Assembly (NCBI GenBank): GCA_945906715.1
Contig: CAMDRK010000148.1
Location: 1-6,552 of the forward strand
Direction of reading: 5' to 3'
Length of the DNA: 6,552 bases
Source of the DNA: Nitrospira lenta
Lineage (GTDB): Bacteria > Nitrospirota > Nitrospiria > Nitrospirales > Nitrospiraceae
Shown here: one piece after another, positions 1 through 5,800 of the stretch
Layout of the letters: each line of letters starts with the position of its first letter
Position numbering within the stretch: position 1 is the first letter of the stretch
Notes under the pieces: model-generated
Seen by the model: the letters and a program-made list of their open reading frames with translations, nothing else
Told to the model about the DNA's origin: nothing
Database searches by the model: none
Translations under genes and position numbers: made by a program

Positions 1-72
1 CCGGCCACGCGCCCACTGCTCCAGTTGTTGGCGTTCGGGCTCTGTGACCTGAAGGGAAGGGGCGATGCGCAT
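1..72 (-). CDS. IS630-family transposase, N-terminal fragment (runs off left edge)
   Basis: Only the first 24 codons are in the window, beginning at an ATG at 72-70 and reading MRIAPSLQVTEPERQQLEQW, then ARGR. This resembles the opening of IS630-family transposases, where a short lead (Met-Arg-hydrophobic-Ala-Pro, then a T-E/D-x-E-R motif) precedes the helix-turn-helix ending in 'W-A-R-G-R'. A strong Shine-Dalgarno (AGGAGGA, complement of 80-86) sits 7 bases upstream, which fixes the start. The catalytic DDE domain lies outside the window, so whether the element is intact cannot be judged. The family call rests on recognition of a short N-terminus and is therefore moderate. A HTH regulator or a different transposase family is the alternative. 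Confidence 0.6.
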   Translation of the reverse strand, partial: MRIAPSLQVTEPERQQLEQWARGR

Positions 73-81
73 GGTCCGGTC

Positions 82-98
82 CTCCTCTGAGTGAGGAG
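82..98 (-). promoter_or_regulatory. Inverted repeat covering the transposase ribosome binding site
   Basis: CTCCTC (82-87) and GAGGAG (93-98) are perfect 6-base arms around a 5-base loop. In a minus-strand transcript the 3' arm contains most of the transposase Shine-Dalgarno, so the hairpin would hide it. The 5' arm touches the candidate -10 box. The structure would therefore form fully only in transcripts started further upstream, such as read-through from flanking DNA. Protection against read-through expression is known for several insertion sequences; its operation here is inference. Confidence 0.35.
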
Positions 99-124
99 TA
101 TACACTTACGTTATAATAAGTAAA
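97..124 (-). promoter_or_regulatory. Candidate promoter of the transposase gene
   Basis: Read on the minus strand, TTTACT (complement of 119-124) and TATACT (complement of 97-102) are separated by 16 bases. They match 4 of 6 and 5 of 6 positions of the sigma-70 -35 and -10 boxes. They lie 25-52 bases upstream of the transposase ATG, the expected place. This is assigned by sequence match only, in an AT-rich stretch where chance matches are common. Confidence 0.35.
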
Positions 125-160
125 GCTATATATGCATCAGTACACTAGAGGGACCACCCT

Positions 161-213
161 AAACCGGACAGATCACGTGCTACAAAAACCGGACAGATGA
201 TGTGCTATCTACA
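161..213. repeat. Two tandem 23-base repeats; probable end of an IS21-like element
   Basis: AAACCGGACAGATCACGTGC plus TAC (161-183) and AAACCGGACAGATGATGTGC plus TAT (186-208) are 20/23 identical with a 25-base period. They are followed by CTACA, so that on the other strand the unit begins TGTAGATAGCACATCATCTG and leads into GTCCGGTTT. Repeated internal sites next to a TG...CA terminus are typical of IS21-family ends, which bind the IstA transposase. If so, the element boundary is at about 213. No istA or istB sequence is visible between this point and the IS630-type fragment, so this is a remnant or the outermost tip. The family assignment is from memory of similar ends and is not certain. 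Confidence 0.5.
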
Positions 214-246
214 CGTTCTTTCTCCATCGTTGTTCCCCCTTTTCCC

Positions 247-2589
247 ATGCTGCTACAATGCCGCATGATTTCGTCACTGGTCGGCCCTCCAGGCACAGAG
301 CCAGAGGTTCTGTTTGCAGATGTCATTGTCCCACGGCACCTGGCAGGCCCGTTCACCTACATCGTGCCCTTGTCGCTCCGACCCACGCTACGGATTGGAC
401 ATCGAGTGCTCGTGCCCTTCGGTCGGTCGATTCTCCAAGGAGCTGTCATCTCCCTCTCCCAGGTTCTTCCTCAGGGTCTTGATCGGGCACGCCTCAGGGA
501 GATTTACTCGTTGCTCTCGGAGGGGGCTGCAACAGATGTGTCCTCGAACCTGTTCCAGCTCTCAGGGCAGGTGGCCGAACAGTATGTCGCGCCATGGGGG
601 CAATGTCTTCGGCTGGTGTTGCCTCCGGCATCCAAACCACGGGCGCAGGTTAGCCACTACGAACTGACGGAACAGGGGCGAGCCGCACTTTCGTCTCGAG
701 AGCCCTGCTCGGTGAAGGCGCGGGCACTTCTCACGCGTCTTGGGAAAAAACCGTCAGGACTTCGCCGGTCATCCCGCAGTCCTGGCCCTGCCGATTTGTT
801 GCACGATCTCAAGGCCCGTGGATGGGTGGTAGAGATCCAGGCCGTGCCATTGGTCACGATGGCGCCTCTCATCCAACCAAACAGACTGACAAACCAGGAC
901 GATTCAGACATCACTGCATCGCTGATTCCTGACCCAGCAGTGTCTTGGGCGGAGCCGCTGTTCAAGGCGCTGAGAGGCCCAGGATCCAAGCAGGTTCTAA
1001 TACAGGCTCCCTGGCCCGATCGATTGAAGCTGTTGCAACTGGCGATTCGGCTAGTGCTCGATCGTGGACAAACGGTCCTCATCATCGTTGGGGAAGCAGA
1101 ACGAGCCCAATGGATTACCGGCTTGATCCGTAATGATGAGAGGGGTATCTCTCCGATCTGTTTCCATAGCGGTCTTTCAGACCAGCTGAAAGCCGAGATG
1201 TGGGATCAGATTCATCGGCAGACGGTTCGCGTGATCGTGGGAACCCGATCGGCCGTTTTCCTTCCATTGACAACAATTGGGGTGATTTGGGTCGAAGGAG
1301 AGGACGATGCAGCGCTCAAAGAACCGCAAGAACCACGCTACCATGCAAGGGAAGTGGCTTGGTTGAGGGCGCAGGGTGAACAGGCGGTGCTGGTGTTGAG
1401 TTCGTCCCATCCCTCCCTTGAAACCAAAGCAGTGGTGGAACAACGCGGAGTCTTTTTACGTAACATCATGCCGTCCGATGCCCGGCCGAACATACAGGTT
1501 GTTGAATTACGTGATTATGGTCGCGGGACAGTGTTAAGCCAGCCGCTTGTTCGGGCTATCGAGGAGACGATCGGTCGTCGGGCCGGCGTCCTGTTGTTTC
1601 TCAACCGGAAGGGCTATGCCGGCGCCCTCGTCTGCCTGGACTGCGGCCAGGTTCCCCGCTGTCCCGCCTGCCACGTCGCGTTGATGTACTCTCGGCAGGC
1701 AACTCGTCTGTCCTGTTCCTACTGCGGGGACATTGCCCCGATCCCTGAGACCTGCGGCTCCTGTTCCGGACCTCGCATGCGGTTGATTGGGGAAGGCACA
1801 GAGCGTGTAGAAGAAGATGCAAAGCGATTGTTTCCTCATGCCTCGGTGATTCGGCTTGATGGAGATACCATGCGGCGGCCAGCCCAGGCGGAAGCTCTCT
1901 GGGGGAGGGTCGAGCAGGGGAGGTGGGATATCATCGTCGGAACACAATTGCTACTGCGGCACGGGCCTCTTCCGACGATGGGCCTTGTTGGGATTGTGCA
2001 GGCGGATGCAGGTCTCAGCGTGCCGGATTTCCGATCCGCAGAGCGTACCTATCATATGCTCCTCGACGCGGTCAGTCTCGCCCACCCGGCAGGAGTCGGC
2101 GGTCAGGTTATCATGCAGACCTGTCTGTCATCCCATCATGCGATTCAGGCTGTGGCGAAGAATGACGAATCTGTCTTTTCCTTGGAAGAACTGTCTCAGC
2201 GGGCTGCATTGGGGTATCCGCCCTCGGTGAATCTGATTGCGCTCCTCGCATCGGGAACCAATGAGAAAATGGTTCGTGATGCTGCCATGGCCTGGGTCGC
2301 TCGACTTACCGCCTGCTCTTCATCGTCCGTGGTTGGACAGATGGTTTCGCCAAAGGTTTCTGCAACAGCTCAATCAATCGGTCGATCCGACCGTCTTATC
2401 GTCCTGGGACCGGTCCCTTCTCCGGTGCCGAGGCTCAGGGGACGGTATCGGTGGCAAATCCTCGTGAAGTCGCCCGAACGGGAAGTAGGCCTCGAAGCGG
2501 TACGTATGACGGTCAAGGAGATGGAACGGACTTACCTGCGCCGAGCCATCAAGTTCGACGTCGATGTCGATCCGATCGAGATGTGGTAG
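247..2589 (+). CDS. priA: Primosomal protein N' (PriA), full length but with degenerate helicase motifs
   Basis: PriA recognises stalled or collapsed forks and starts DnaB reloading; typical members are 3'-5' superfamily 2 helicases of about 730-800 residues. Numbering from the ATG at 247 (780 aa), residues ~20-115 are the 3'-end-binding domain (RVLVPFGRS at 53-61), followed by a winged-helix region. The helicase core is recognisable from GTRSAVFLP (332-340), PRYHARE, LLFLNRKGYA and GEGTERVEE. The zinc sites are complete: Cys463, 466, 472, 475, 490, 493, 503 and 506. The C-terminus keeps the family's DVDVDP. The ATPase motifs do not survive. Walker A (GVTGSGKT) is APWPDRLK, DEEH is EGED, GSAT is SSSH, and the QVAGRAGR arginine-finger motif is DAVSLAHP. 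Start choice: the frame opens at a GTG at 202, but that codon lies inside the IS-end repeat. ATGs at 247 and 265 both precede the first conserved segment, and none has a Shine-Dalgarno. The gene converges with the membrane protein gene, 27 bases apart. Confidence 0.93.
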   Translation: MLLQCRMISSLVGPPGTEPEVLFADVIVPRHLAGPFTYIVPLSLRPTLRIGHRVLVPFGRSILQGAVISLSQVLPQGLDRARLREIYSLLSEGAATDVSSNLFQLSGQVAEQYVAPWGQCLRLVLPPASKPRAQVSHYELTEQGRAALSSREPCSVKARALLTRLGKKPSGLRRSSRSPGPADLLHDLKARGWVVEIQAVPLVTMAPLIQPNRLTNQDDSDITASLIPDPAVSWAEPLFKALRGPGSKQVLIQAPWPDRLKLLQLAIRLVLDRGQTVLIIVGEAERAQWITGLIRNDERGISPICFHSGLSDQLKAEMWDQIHRQTVRVIVGTRSAVFLPLTTIGVIWVEGEDDAALKEPQEPRYHAREVAWLRAQGEQAVLVLSSSHPSLETKAVVEQRGVFLRNIMPSDARPNIQVVELRDYGRGTVLSQPLVRAIEETIGRRAGVLLFLNRKGYAGALVCLDCGQVPRCPACHVALMYSRQATRLSCSYCGDIAPIPETCGSCSGPRMRLIGEGTERVEEDAKRLFPHASVIRLDGDTMRRPAQAEALWGRVEQGRWDIIVGTQLLLRHGPLPTMGLVGIVQADAGLSVPDFRSAERTYHMLLDAVSLAHPAGVGGQVIMQTCLSSHHAIQAVAKNDESVFSLEELSQRAALGYPPSVNLIALLASGTNEKMVRDAAMAWVARLTACSSSSVVGQMVSPKVSATAQSIGRSDRLIVLGPVPSPVPRLRGRYRWQILVKSPEREVGLEAVRMTVKEMERTYLRRAIKFDVDVDPIEMW

Positions 2590-2616
2590 GTGTTCCTTCT
2601 TTTTTATGGGGCCTGA

Positions 2617-3033
2617 TTATGCTGTTGGCGGATGGTTGTCGGTTGCATCGACTGACGAGACGGTGCTGGGCTGACGGGCTCGCTTGAAGAACCCATAGGA
2701 AAACGTGATCCAAAAGACAGCTGAGACGAGCCCCATCAGAACGGCTGAGAGCATGGTTCCCAATTGTTCATCGGTTGGCTCTGTCGTAATCGAGCGGAAT
2801 TGAACCATCGTGACAATGGGCCAGGCAAGACTCTCCAGGCCGAGCAATAGGGTAGCCCAAGCCCAGACCAATCCAATCGTGCGCCCCTGCCAGATCAGAA
2901 ATCCTGCGACAACGCCACCAATGAGAAAGACTCCCCAGACTGGAAGCGAGTCCCACGCCAGCCAAGCACCTGCCGCCACGACGAGGCTGCCAAGCAGGGC
3001 ATTGAGTTGGGGGCTCCACCAGGCAGTGACCAT
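2617..3033 (-). CDS. Small hypothetical membrane protein, four predicted transmembrane helices
   Basis: I do not recognise a named family. From the ATG at 3033 the product is 138 residues and opens MVTAWWSPQLN. Hydrophobic stretches at about 11-27, 31-49, 53-76 and 94-116 suggest four membrane helices. A short polar loop (RSITTEPTDEQ) lies between helices 3 and 4, and there is a basic then polar C-terminal tail (FKRARQ onward) likely in the cytoplasm. The frame extends upstream to a TTG at 3108, adding 25 polar residues. I prefer the ATG because the added segment is low-complexity and no Shine-Dalgarno precedes the TTG; a weak GGAG lies 5' of the ATG. It is last in the minus-strand gene run, 148 bases after rluF, and may be on the same transcript. 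No catalytic motif is visible. Confidence 0.7.
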   Translation of the reverse strand: MVTAWWSPQLNALLGSLVVAAGAWLAWDSLPVWGVFLIGGVVAGFLIWQGRTIGLVWAWATLLLGLESLAWPIVTMVQFRSITTEPTDEQLGTMLSAVLMGLVSAVFWITFSYGFFKRARQPSTVSSVDATDNHPPTA

Positions 3034-3181
3034 ACAGGGTGTTGTTCTCCGTGGGCGATACGAGGGTGATGCGCGGGCTAGTGTGAGTTCCAAATGTGGG
3101 TTTGTCAATCGAGGTATCCGTCGGCTAGCCTGCCGGCTGAAAGCTCACCGCAGCAACGAATCCACGATTACAGCAGAAGCC

Positions 3182-3904
3182 TCATGAATCATGCGAGCCA
3201 GGACTGCCGCCGCGTCCGACAGCTCGAAAGAGTTGCGCGCGTTCCTCACCGGTGAGCGGTTTCCACGCTCCAGATACCAATCCGTCAAGCGTCACATGCA
3301 TGATCCTGACACGATGCAGGTCGAGCACCCGATAGCCCAACACTTGGCACATGCGTCGAATCTGTCGATTGCGACCTTCGGTGAGGATGATGCGGAATCG
3401 TGCGGGACTGAGGCGCTCAATCCGGCAGGGCCTAGTCGGACGGTCGAGAATGTCAACCCCTTGAGCCATGCGATCGATGAATGACTGATCGAAGGGATGA
3501 TCTACAGAGACCTCGTATTCCCGTTCATGCCCATGCTCGGTTCGTAGAATCTCATTCACGATGTCCCCGTCGTTCGTGAGAAGAATGAGGCCGGATGAGT
3601 CCTTGTCGAGTCGGCCGATTGGAAAGATTCGCTCTGGATGGCCGACCTCCGCGATGATGTTACGGGGCACATGCGACTCGCTGGTCGTTGTCACACCCAC
3701 TGGCTTGTAATACTTGATATAGAGCGAGGCCGTCCCCCAGGGAATTACCTGTCCGTCTCGCGCAATGACGTCGTCAGGACCGACTTGATCCCCTAAGCAG
3801 GCCACCCGCTGATTGATGGTTACGCGACCGGCCTCAATCAGGCGATCGGCCTCCCGGCGAGAACAGATGCCGTGGTGCGTGAAAAATTTATTGATACGAA
3901 GCAT
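3182..3904 (-). CDS. rluF: 23S rRNA pseudouridine synthase, RluF-like (RsuA family)
   Basis: The enzyme isomerises a specific uridine of 23S rRNA to pseudouridine; E. coli RluF modifies U2604. Numbering from the ATG at 3904 (240 aa), an N-terminal S4 RNA-binding domain (LRINKFFTHHGICSRREADR, residues 2-21, to ~50) is followed by the RsuA/RluB/E/F catalytic domain. The signature GRLDKDSSGL (97-106) contains the catalytic aspartate, Asp100. Later family blocks are present: LRTEHGHEREYEV, LTEGRNRQIRRMC and VRIMHV. Among paralogues the sequence follows RluF most closely, notably the 'NGD/L-V-N-x-ILR' and 'N-R-Q-I-R-R-M-C' context, but RluB, RluE or RsuA specificity cannot be excluded by eye. A GTG three codons upstream (3913) is an alternative start; neither has a clear ribosome binding site. 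The gene begins 48 bases after the speB stop, so co-transcription is plausible, though the functions are unrelated. Confidence 0.88.
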   Translation of the reverse strand: MLRINKFFTHHGICSRREADRLIEAGRVTINQRVACLGDQVGPDDVIARDGQVIPWGTASLYIKYYKPVGVTTTSESHVPRNIIAEVGHPERIFPIGRLDKDSSGLILLTNDGDIVNEILRTEHGHEREYEVSVDHPFDQSFIDRMAQGVDILDRPTRPCRIERLSPARFRIILTEGRNRQIRRMCQVLGYRVLDLHRVRIMHVTLDGLVSGAWKPLTGEERAQLFRAVGRGGSPGSHDS

Positions 3905-3935
3905 GTCGGTCACGGGGCGGCACGCCGTTGGCAGG

Positions 3936-3950
3936 CTTTTTCAGCATCCT
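3936..3950. repeat. Short motif resembling the edge of a dispersed Nitrospira intergenic repeat
   Basis: CTTTTTCAGCATCCT lies in the gap between speB and rluF, 3 bases beyond the speB stop codon. Read on the minus strand it is AGGATGCTGAAAAAG followed by CCTGCCAACGGCG. I associate this AGGATGCTGAAAAAG-CCGCCAGC-type sequence with a family of repeats scattered between genes in Nitrospira genomes. Only the edge appears present here. The association is from memory and cannot be tested within a single window. Confidence 0.25.
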
Positions 3951-3952
3951 AC

Positions 3953-4885
3953 TTAGTGGACGCGTCGGCCCGCTTTGATCCGGCCCAGCATACGGTAGAT
4001 CAATCGGGCAATACAAAACTGGGGGGCGACAAACCCTTCAATCGGGGCAATCTCGCTGATGTCCATCCCGAGAATACCAGGTCCATTGGCCAAGGCAGTG
4101 ATGAGATTCAGCGTATCGTACCACCCCAACCCACCGGGCTCGGGAGTGCCGAGCGCGGGGATCAAGGAGGCGTCAAGTCCGTCACAGTCGAATGTCAGGT
4201 AGACAGGCCCACGACAGGCCTTCACGACATCGGGAACCCAGCGAGAGGCCTTGCCCTCGTAGAGGCCTGACGGATCAAGGATCTCGGCGGCAAAGAACGT
4301 GGCTATTCGATCGGTACTCTCAATGCGGTCGATTTCCTCTGGAGAAATGGATCGAATGCCGACTTGAACCAATGGCAATCCGTCGTCGACCACTCGGGCC
4401 ATCACGCTGGCGTGGCTATAGGGGTTCCCTTGATAGGCCTTCCGCAGGTCGCCATGTGCATCGATTTGCACCACGCACAGGTCAGGATAGCGACGAGCAT
4501 GGGCCCGGATGGCCCCAAGCGCTCCGGTATGTTCCCCTGTCAAAGTAACGATGAAGCGCCCAGCGCCAACGTGAGGAGTGACAAACGCGTCGATTGCATC
4601 CACCGCCTGCCGATCGACTTTGCCGTCAAGATCGAGTGAGCGGATGGTGGCAACTCCGCCCCATTCCCGGTAGGGCTCACACCGGAGCGTTTCATCGTAT
4701 AACTCGACTTGTTGCGATGCCTCGATGATGGCTGACGGACCTCGATCGGAGCCCAGCACATAACTGGAGGTATGTTCGTAGGGTGCTGGCAGGACATAGA
4801 CACCCGCCTGATCGGGATGGCACCAGGGCTCATCGAGACCGAGGAAGTTCTGGTCGATGCCCTCCCAACCGGCGGGAAGTGTCAT
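3953..4885 (-). CDS. speB: Agmatinase (ureohydrolase family)
   Basis: The enzyme hydrolyses agmatine to putrescine and urea in the cytoplasm, using a two-manganese centre. The 310-residue product has normal family length and all expected metal ligands: His119 in GEHTGALG; Asp142, His144 and Asp146 in DAHGDLR; Asp233 and Asp235 in FDCDGLD. Glu278 in DISEIAP is the conserved active-site acid. SHASVM (157-162) and GTPEPGG (246-252) are further family signatures. The start at 4885 is an ATG without a Shine-Dalgarno, 23 bases after the pdaD stop, which suggests translation coupled to or following pdaD in one transcript. Family members also include arginase, guanidinobutyrase and guanidinase. The adjacent arginine decarboxylase, which makes agmatine, argues for agmatinase. 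Confidence 0.92.
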   Translation of the reverse strand: MTLPAGWEGIDQNFLGLDEPWCHPDQAGVYVLPAPYEHTSSYVLGSDRGPSAIIEASQQVELYDETLRCEPYREWGGVATIRSLDLDGKVDRQAVDAIDAFVTPHVGAGRFIVTLTGEHTGALGAIRAHARRYPDLCVVQIDAHGDLRKAYQGNPYSHASVMARVVDDGLPLVQVGIRSISPEEIDRIESTDRIATFFAAEILDPSGLYEGKASRWVPDVVKACRGPVYLTFDCDGLDASLIPALGTPEPGGLGWYDTLNLITALANGPGILGMDISEIAPIEGFVAPQFCIARLIYRMLGRIKAGRRVH

Positions 4886-4908
4886 GGGCGTATGCTCACG
4901 CGGCAGGG

Positions 4909-5475
4909 CTACCGACGCCGCTTTGATATATTTTCTTCCGGGATGAACACGGCCAATGCGATCACCGTTGTCCAGCGGTTGGGTTTACCAATGGCGGACT
5001 GGGTGATGTTTTGGGTCCGAACGATCTTGCCGGCCATTTTGAATACTTGCTCCCGTTCTTTCCACGCGATGTTCGGATCGAACTCGACCCCGAGCGTCGT
5101 GGCCAACATCTGCGCCGCCAAGTCTTCCGTATACTCGCCAGTCTCTTCATCGGTTTCGCCATGCGCATGGTGCTCGGACAGATAGCCGTAGGTTCGACGA
5201 TCGGTGGGTACCGCCAATCCAATCGATGCGGAGGCCAGGCGATTTCGTTCATTCGTTTCCGATCGCGCCATGACACAGAACGTAATTTCACCGGGGTTCA
5301 ATAACTTCTCGCCACGTGCCCGCGGAATAATTTTGCAATTCGGTGGAAGAATCGACGACACCGTGACGAGGTTGCAATAGGCGACGCCGGCGCTACGCAA
5401 GGCTTGCTCGAAGGAGGCCAGCTTTTCTTTGTGGACTCCAACGCCTCGCGTTAAAAACATTTGCGTAGGTACCAT
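4909..5475 (-). CDS. pdaD: Pyruvoyl-dependent arginine decarboxylase
   Basis: This enzyme decarboxylates arginine to agmatine with a covalently bound pyruvoyl group instead of pyridoxal phosphate. The 188-residue proenzyme has the self-cleavage site VSSILPP. By analogy with the Methanocaldococcus jannaschii enzyme, the chain breaks between Ser40 and Ser41 (codons at 5358-5353), leaving a 40-residue beta chain and an alpha chain that starts with the pyruvoyl group. Asn35 just before the site and Glu101 in GYLSEHHAHG correspond to the active-site Asn and Glu of that enzyme. The region around 107-119 is highly acidic (GETDEETGEYTED), as usual in this family. An ATG at 5475 is preceded by AAGGAG (complement of 5484-5489) with 8-base spacing, the clearest ribosome binding site among the non-mobile genes here. 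It is first of the pdaD-speB pair. PdaD is common in archaea and sporadic in bacteria. Confidence 0.93.
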   Translation of the reverse strand: MVPTQMFLTRGVGVHKEKLASFEQALRSAGVAYCNLVTVSSILPPNCKIIPRARGEKLLNPGEITFCVMARSETNERNRLASASIGLAVPTDRRTYGYLSEHHAHGETDEETGEYTEDLAAQMLATTLGVEFDPNIAWKEREQVFKMAGKIVRTQNITQSAIGKPNRWTTVIALAVFIPEENISKRRR

Positions 5476-5796
5476 CGTTTCTTCTCCTTAGTTCGTCCAA
5501 CCAATCGGGTGACAGGCGCTTTGTTAGCTGAAATGCGCGCCCACGATAAACTTCCTACAGGCACAGGGTCGCTGTTGTACCAAGATTGGCGCCGCTTCGC
5601 AATATCCCGCGACGTTTTTCTCCAGACTGAGGCGGAAAAAGTTGGCCAGATTTTCGGAAGGTTACGCTCAGATTAAGGCGGAGATCGAAAGAGTCAGTTC
5701 TTTGCTTAACCGTAACCTCAATATCAGCCTACATCGCACGCTGTTGCTTGTTGTCGAGCAGTATGAGGATACTGCCGAGCATTTCAAAAATTTCGG
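5476..5796. other. Region between pdaD and aldehyde dehydrogenase without a confident gene
   Basis: These 321 bases must contain the promoter for the pdaD-speB transcript, unless that is read from the aldehyde dehydrogenase gene. I found no convincing -35/-10 pair on the minus strand, no terminator-like hairpin with a T-run, and no RNA gene. The only structure seen is the possible frameshifted plus-strand reading frame. Confidence 0.4.
5484..5489 (-). promoter_or_regulatory. Ribosome binding site of pdaD
   Basis: CTCCTT on the plus strand reads AAGGAG on the minus strand, 8 bases before the pdaD ATG at 5475. It fixes the start and contrasts with speB, rluF and priA, none of which has an obvious Shine-Dalgarno. 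Confidence 0.75.
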
Positions 5797-5800
5797 CTAG
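5533..5800 (+). pseudogene. Possible small gene broken by a +1 frameshift; function unknown
   Basis: Two plus-strand frames read like one protein. The first, from an ATG at 5533 (MRAHDKLPTGTG...), reaches LQTEAEK at about 5640 and then runs to a stop at 5674-5676. The second, from about 5642 (LARFSEGYAQIKAEIERVSS onward), ends HFKNFG with a TAG at 5798-5800. Deleting one A from the five-A run at 5636-5640 joins them into roughly 88 residues: a polar, aromatic front half and an apparently helical, Leu/Glu-rich back half. Alternatively the back half is a 52-codon gene starting at TTG 5642, with GAGG 9 bases upstream. I recognise no family. It runs against the flanking genes, so the whole could also be non-coding sequence containing the pdaD promoter. 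Confidence 0.3.

Larger units (their letters stand above)
73..246. other. Intergenic region upstream of priA, made of mobile-element remnants
   Basis: The stretch holds the transposase leader, an AT-rich section (about 99-140) with an exact TATAAT on the plus strand at 112-117, the tandem IS-end repeats, and about 33 bases of presumably native sequence (214-246) before the first priA ATG. The TATAAT has no recognisable -35 box 16-18 bases upstream. No clear native priA promoter or ribosome binding site is visible, so the gene is probably expressed either from within this scar or from weak signals I cannot recognise. Confidence 0.4.

Noticed and set aside
112..117. TATAAT on the plus strand as the priA promoter
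   Set aside because: It is a perfect -10 box, but no -35-like hexamer lies 16-18 bases upstream and there is no extended -10 TG. It sits in AT-rich mobile-element sequence. Kept only as a possibility.
104..121. ACTTA...TAAGT inverted repeat as an operator or IS terminal repeat
   Set aside because: The arms are only 5 bases, in AT-rich sequence and with an 8-base spacer. This is within chance expectation, and no matching opposite IS end is in the window.
657..1085. Minus-strand reading frame opposite priA (142 codons)
   Set aside because: It lies wholly inside the priA coding region, is rich in Arg and Ser as expected of an antisense shadow, and matches no family I recognise. Similar shadows opposite or overlapping speB, pdaD, rluF and the aldehyde dehydrogenase were rejected for the same reason.
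247..2589. priA as a decayed pseudogene
   Set aside because: The frame is open for its full length. The zinc cysteines, DNA-binding blocks and C-terminal motif are conserved, and the lost motifs align without gaps. The other frames over the Walker A and arginine-finger regions do not restore GSGKT or QVAGRAGR, so compensating frameshifts are not the explanation.
2590..2616. Terminator between the convergent priA and membrane protein genes
   Set aside because: There is a T-run at about 2600-2605, but I see no stable hairpin immediately before it on either strand.
3916..3926. Hairpin GGCG-GCA-CGCC between speB and rluF as a terminator
   Set aside because: The stem is only 4 bases and no T-run follows on the minus strand, so it would not stop transcription.
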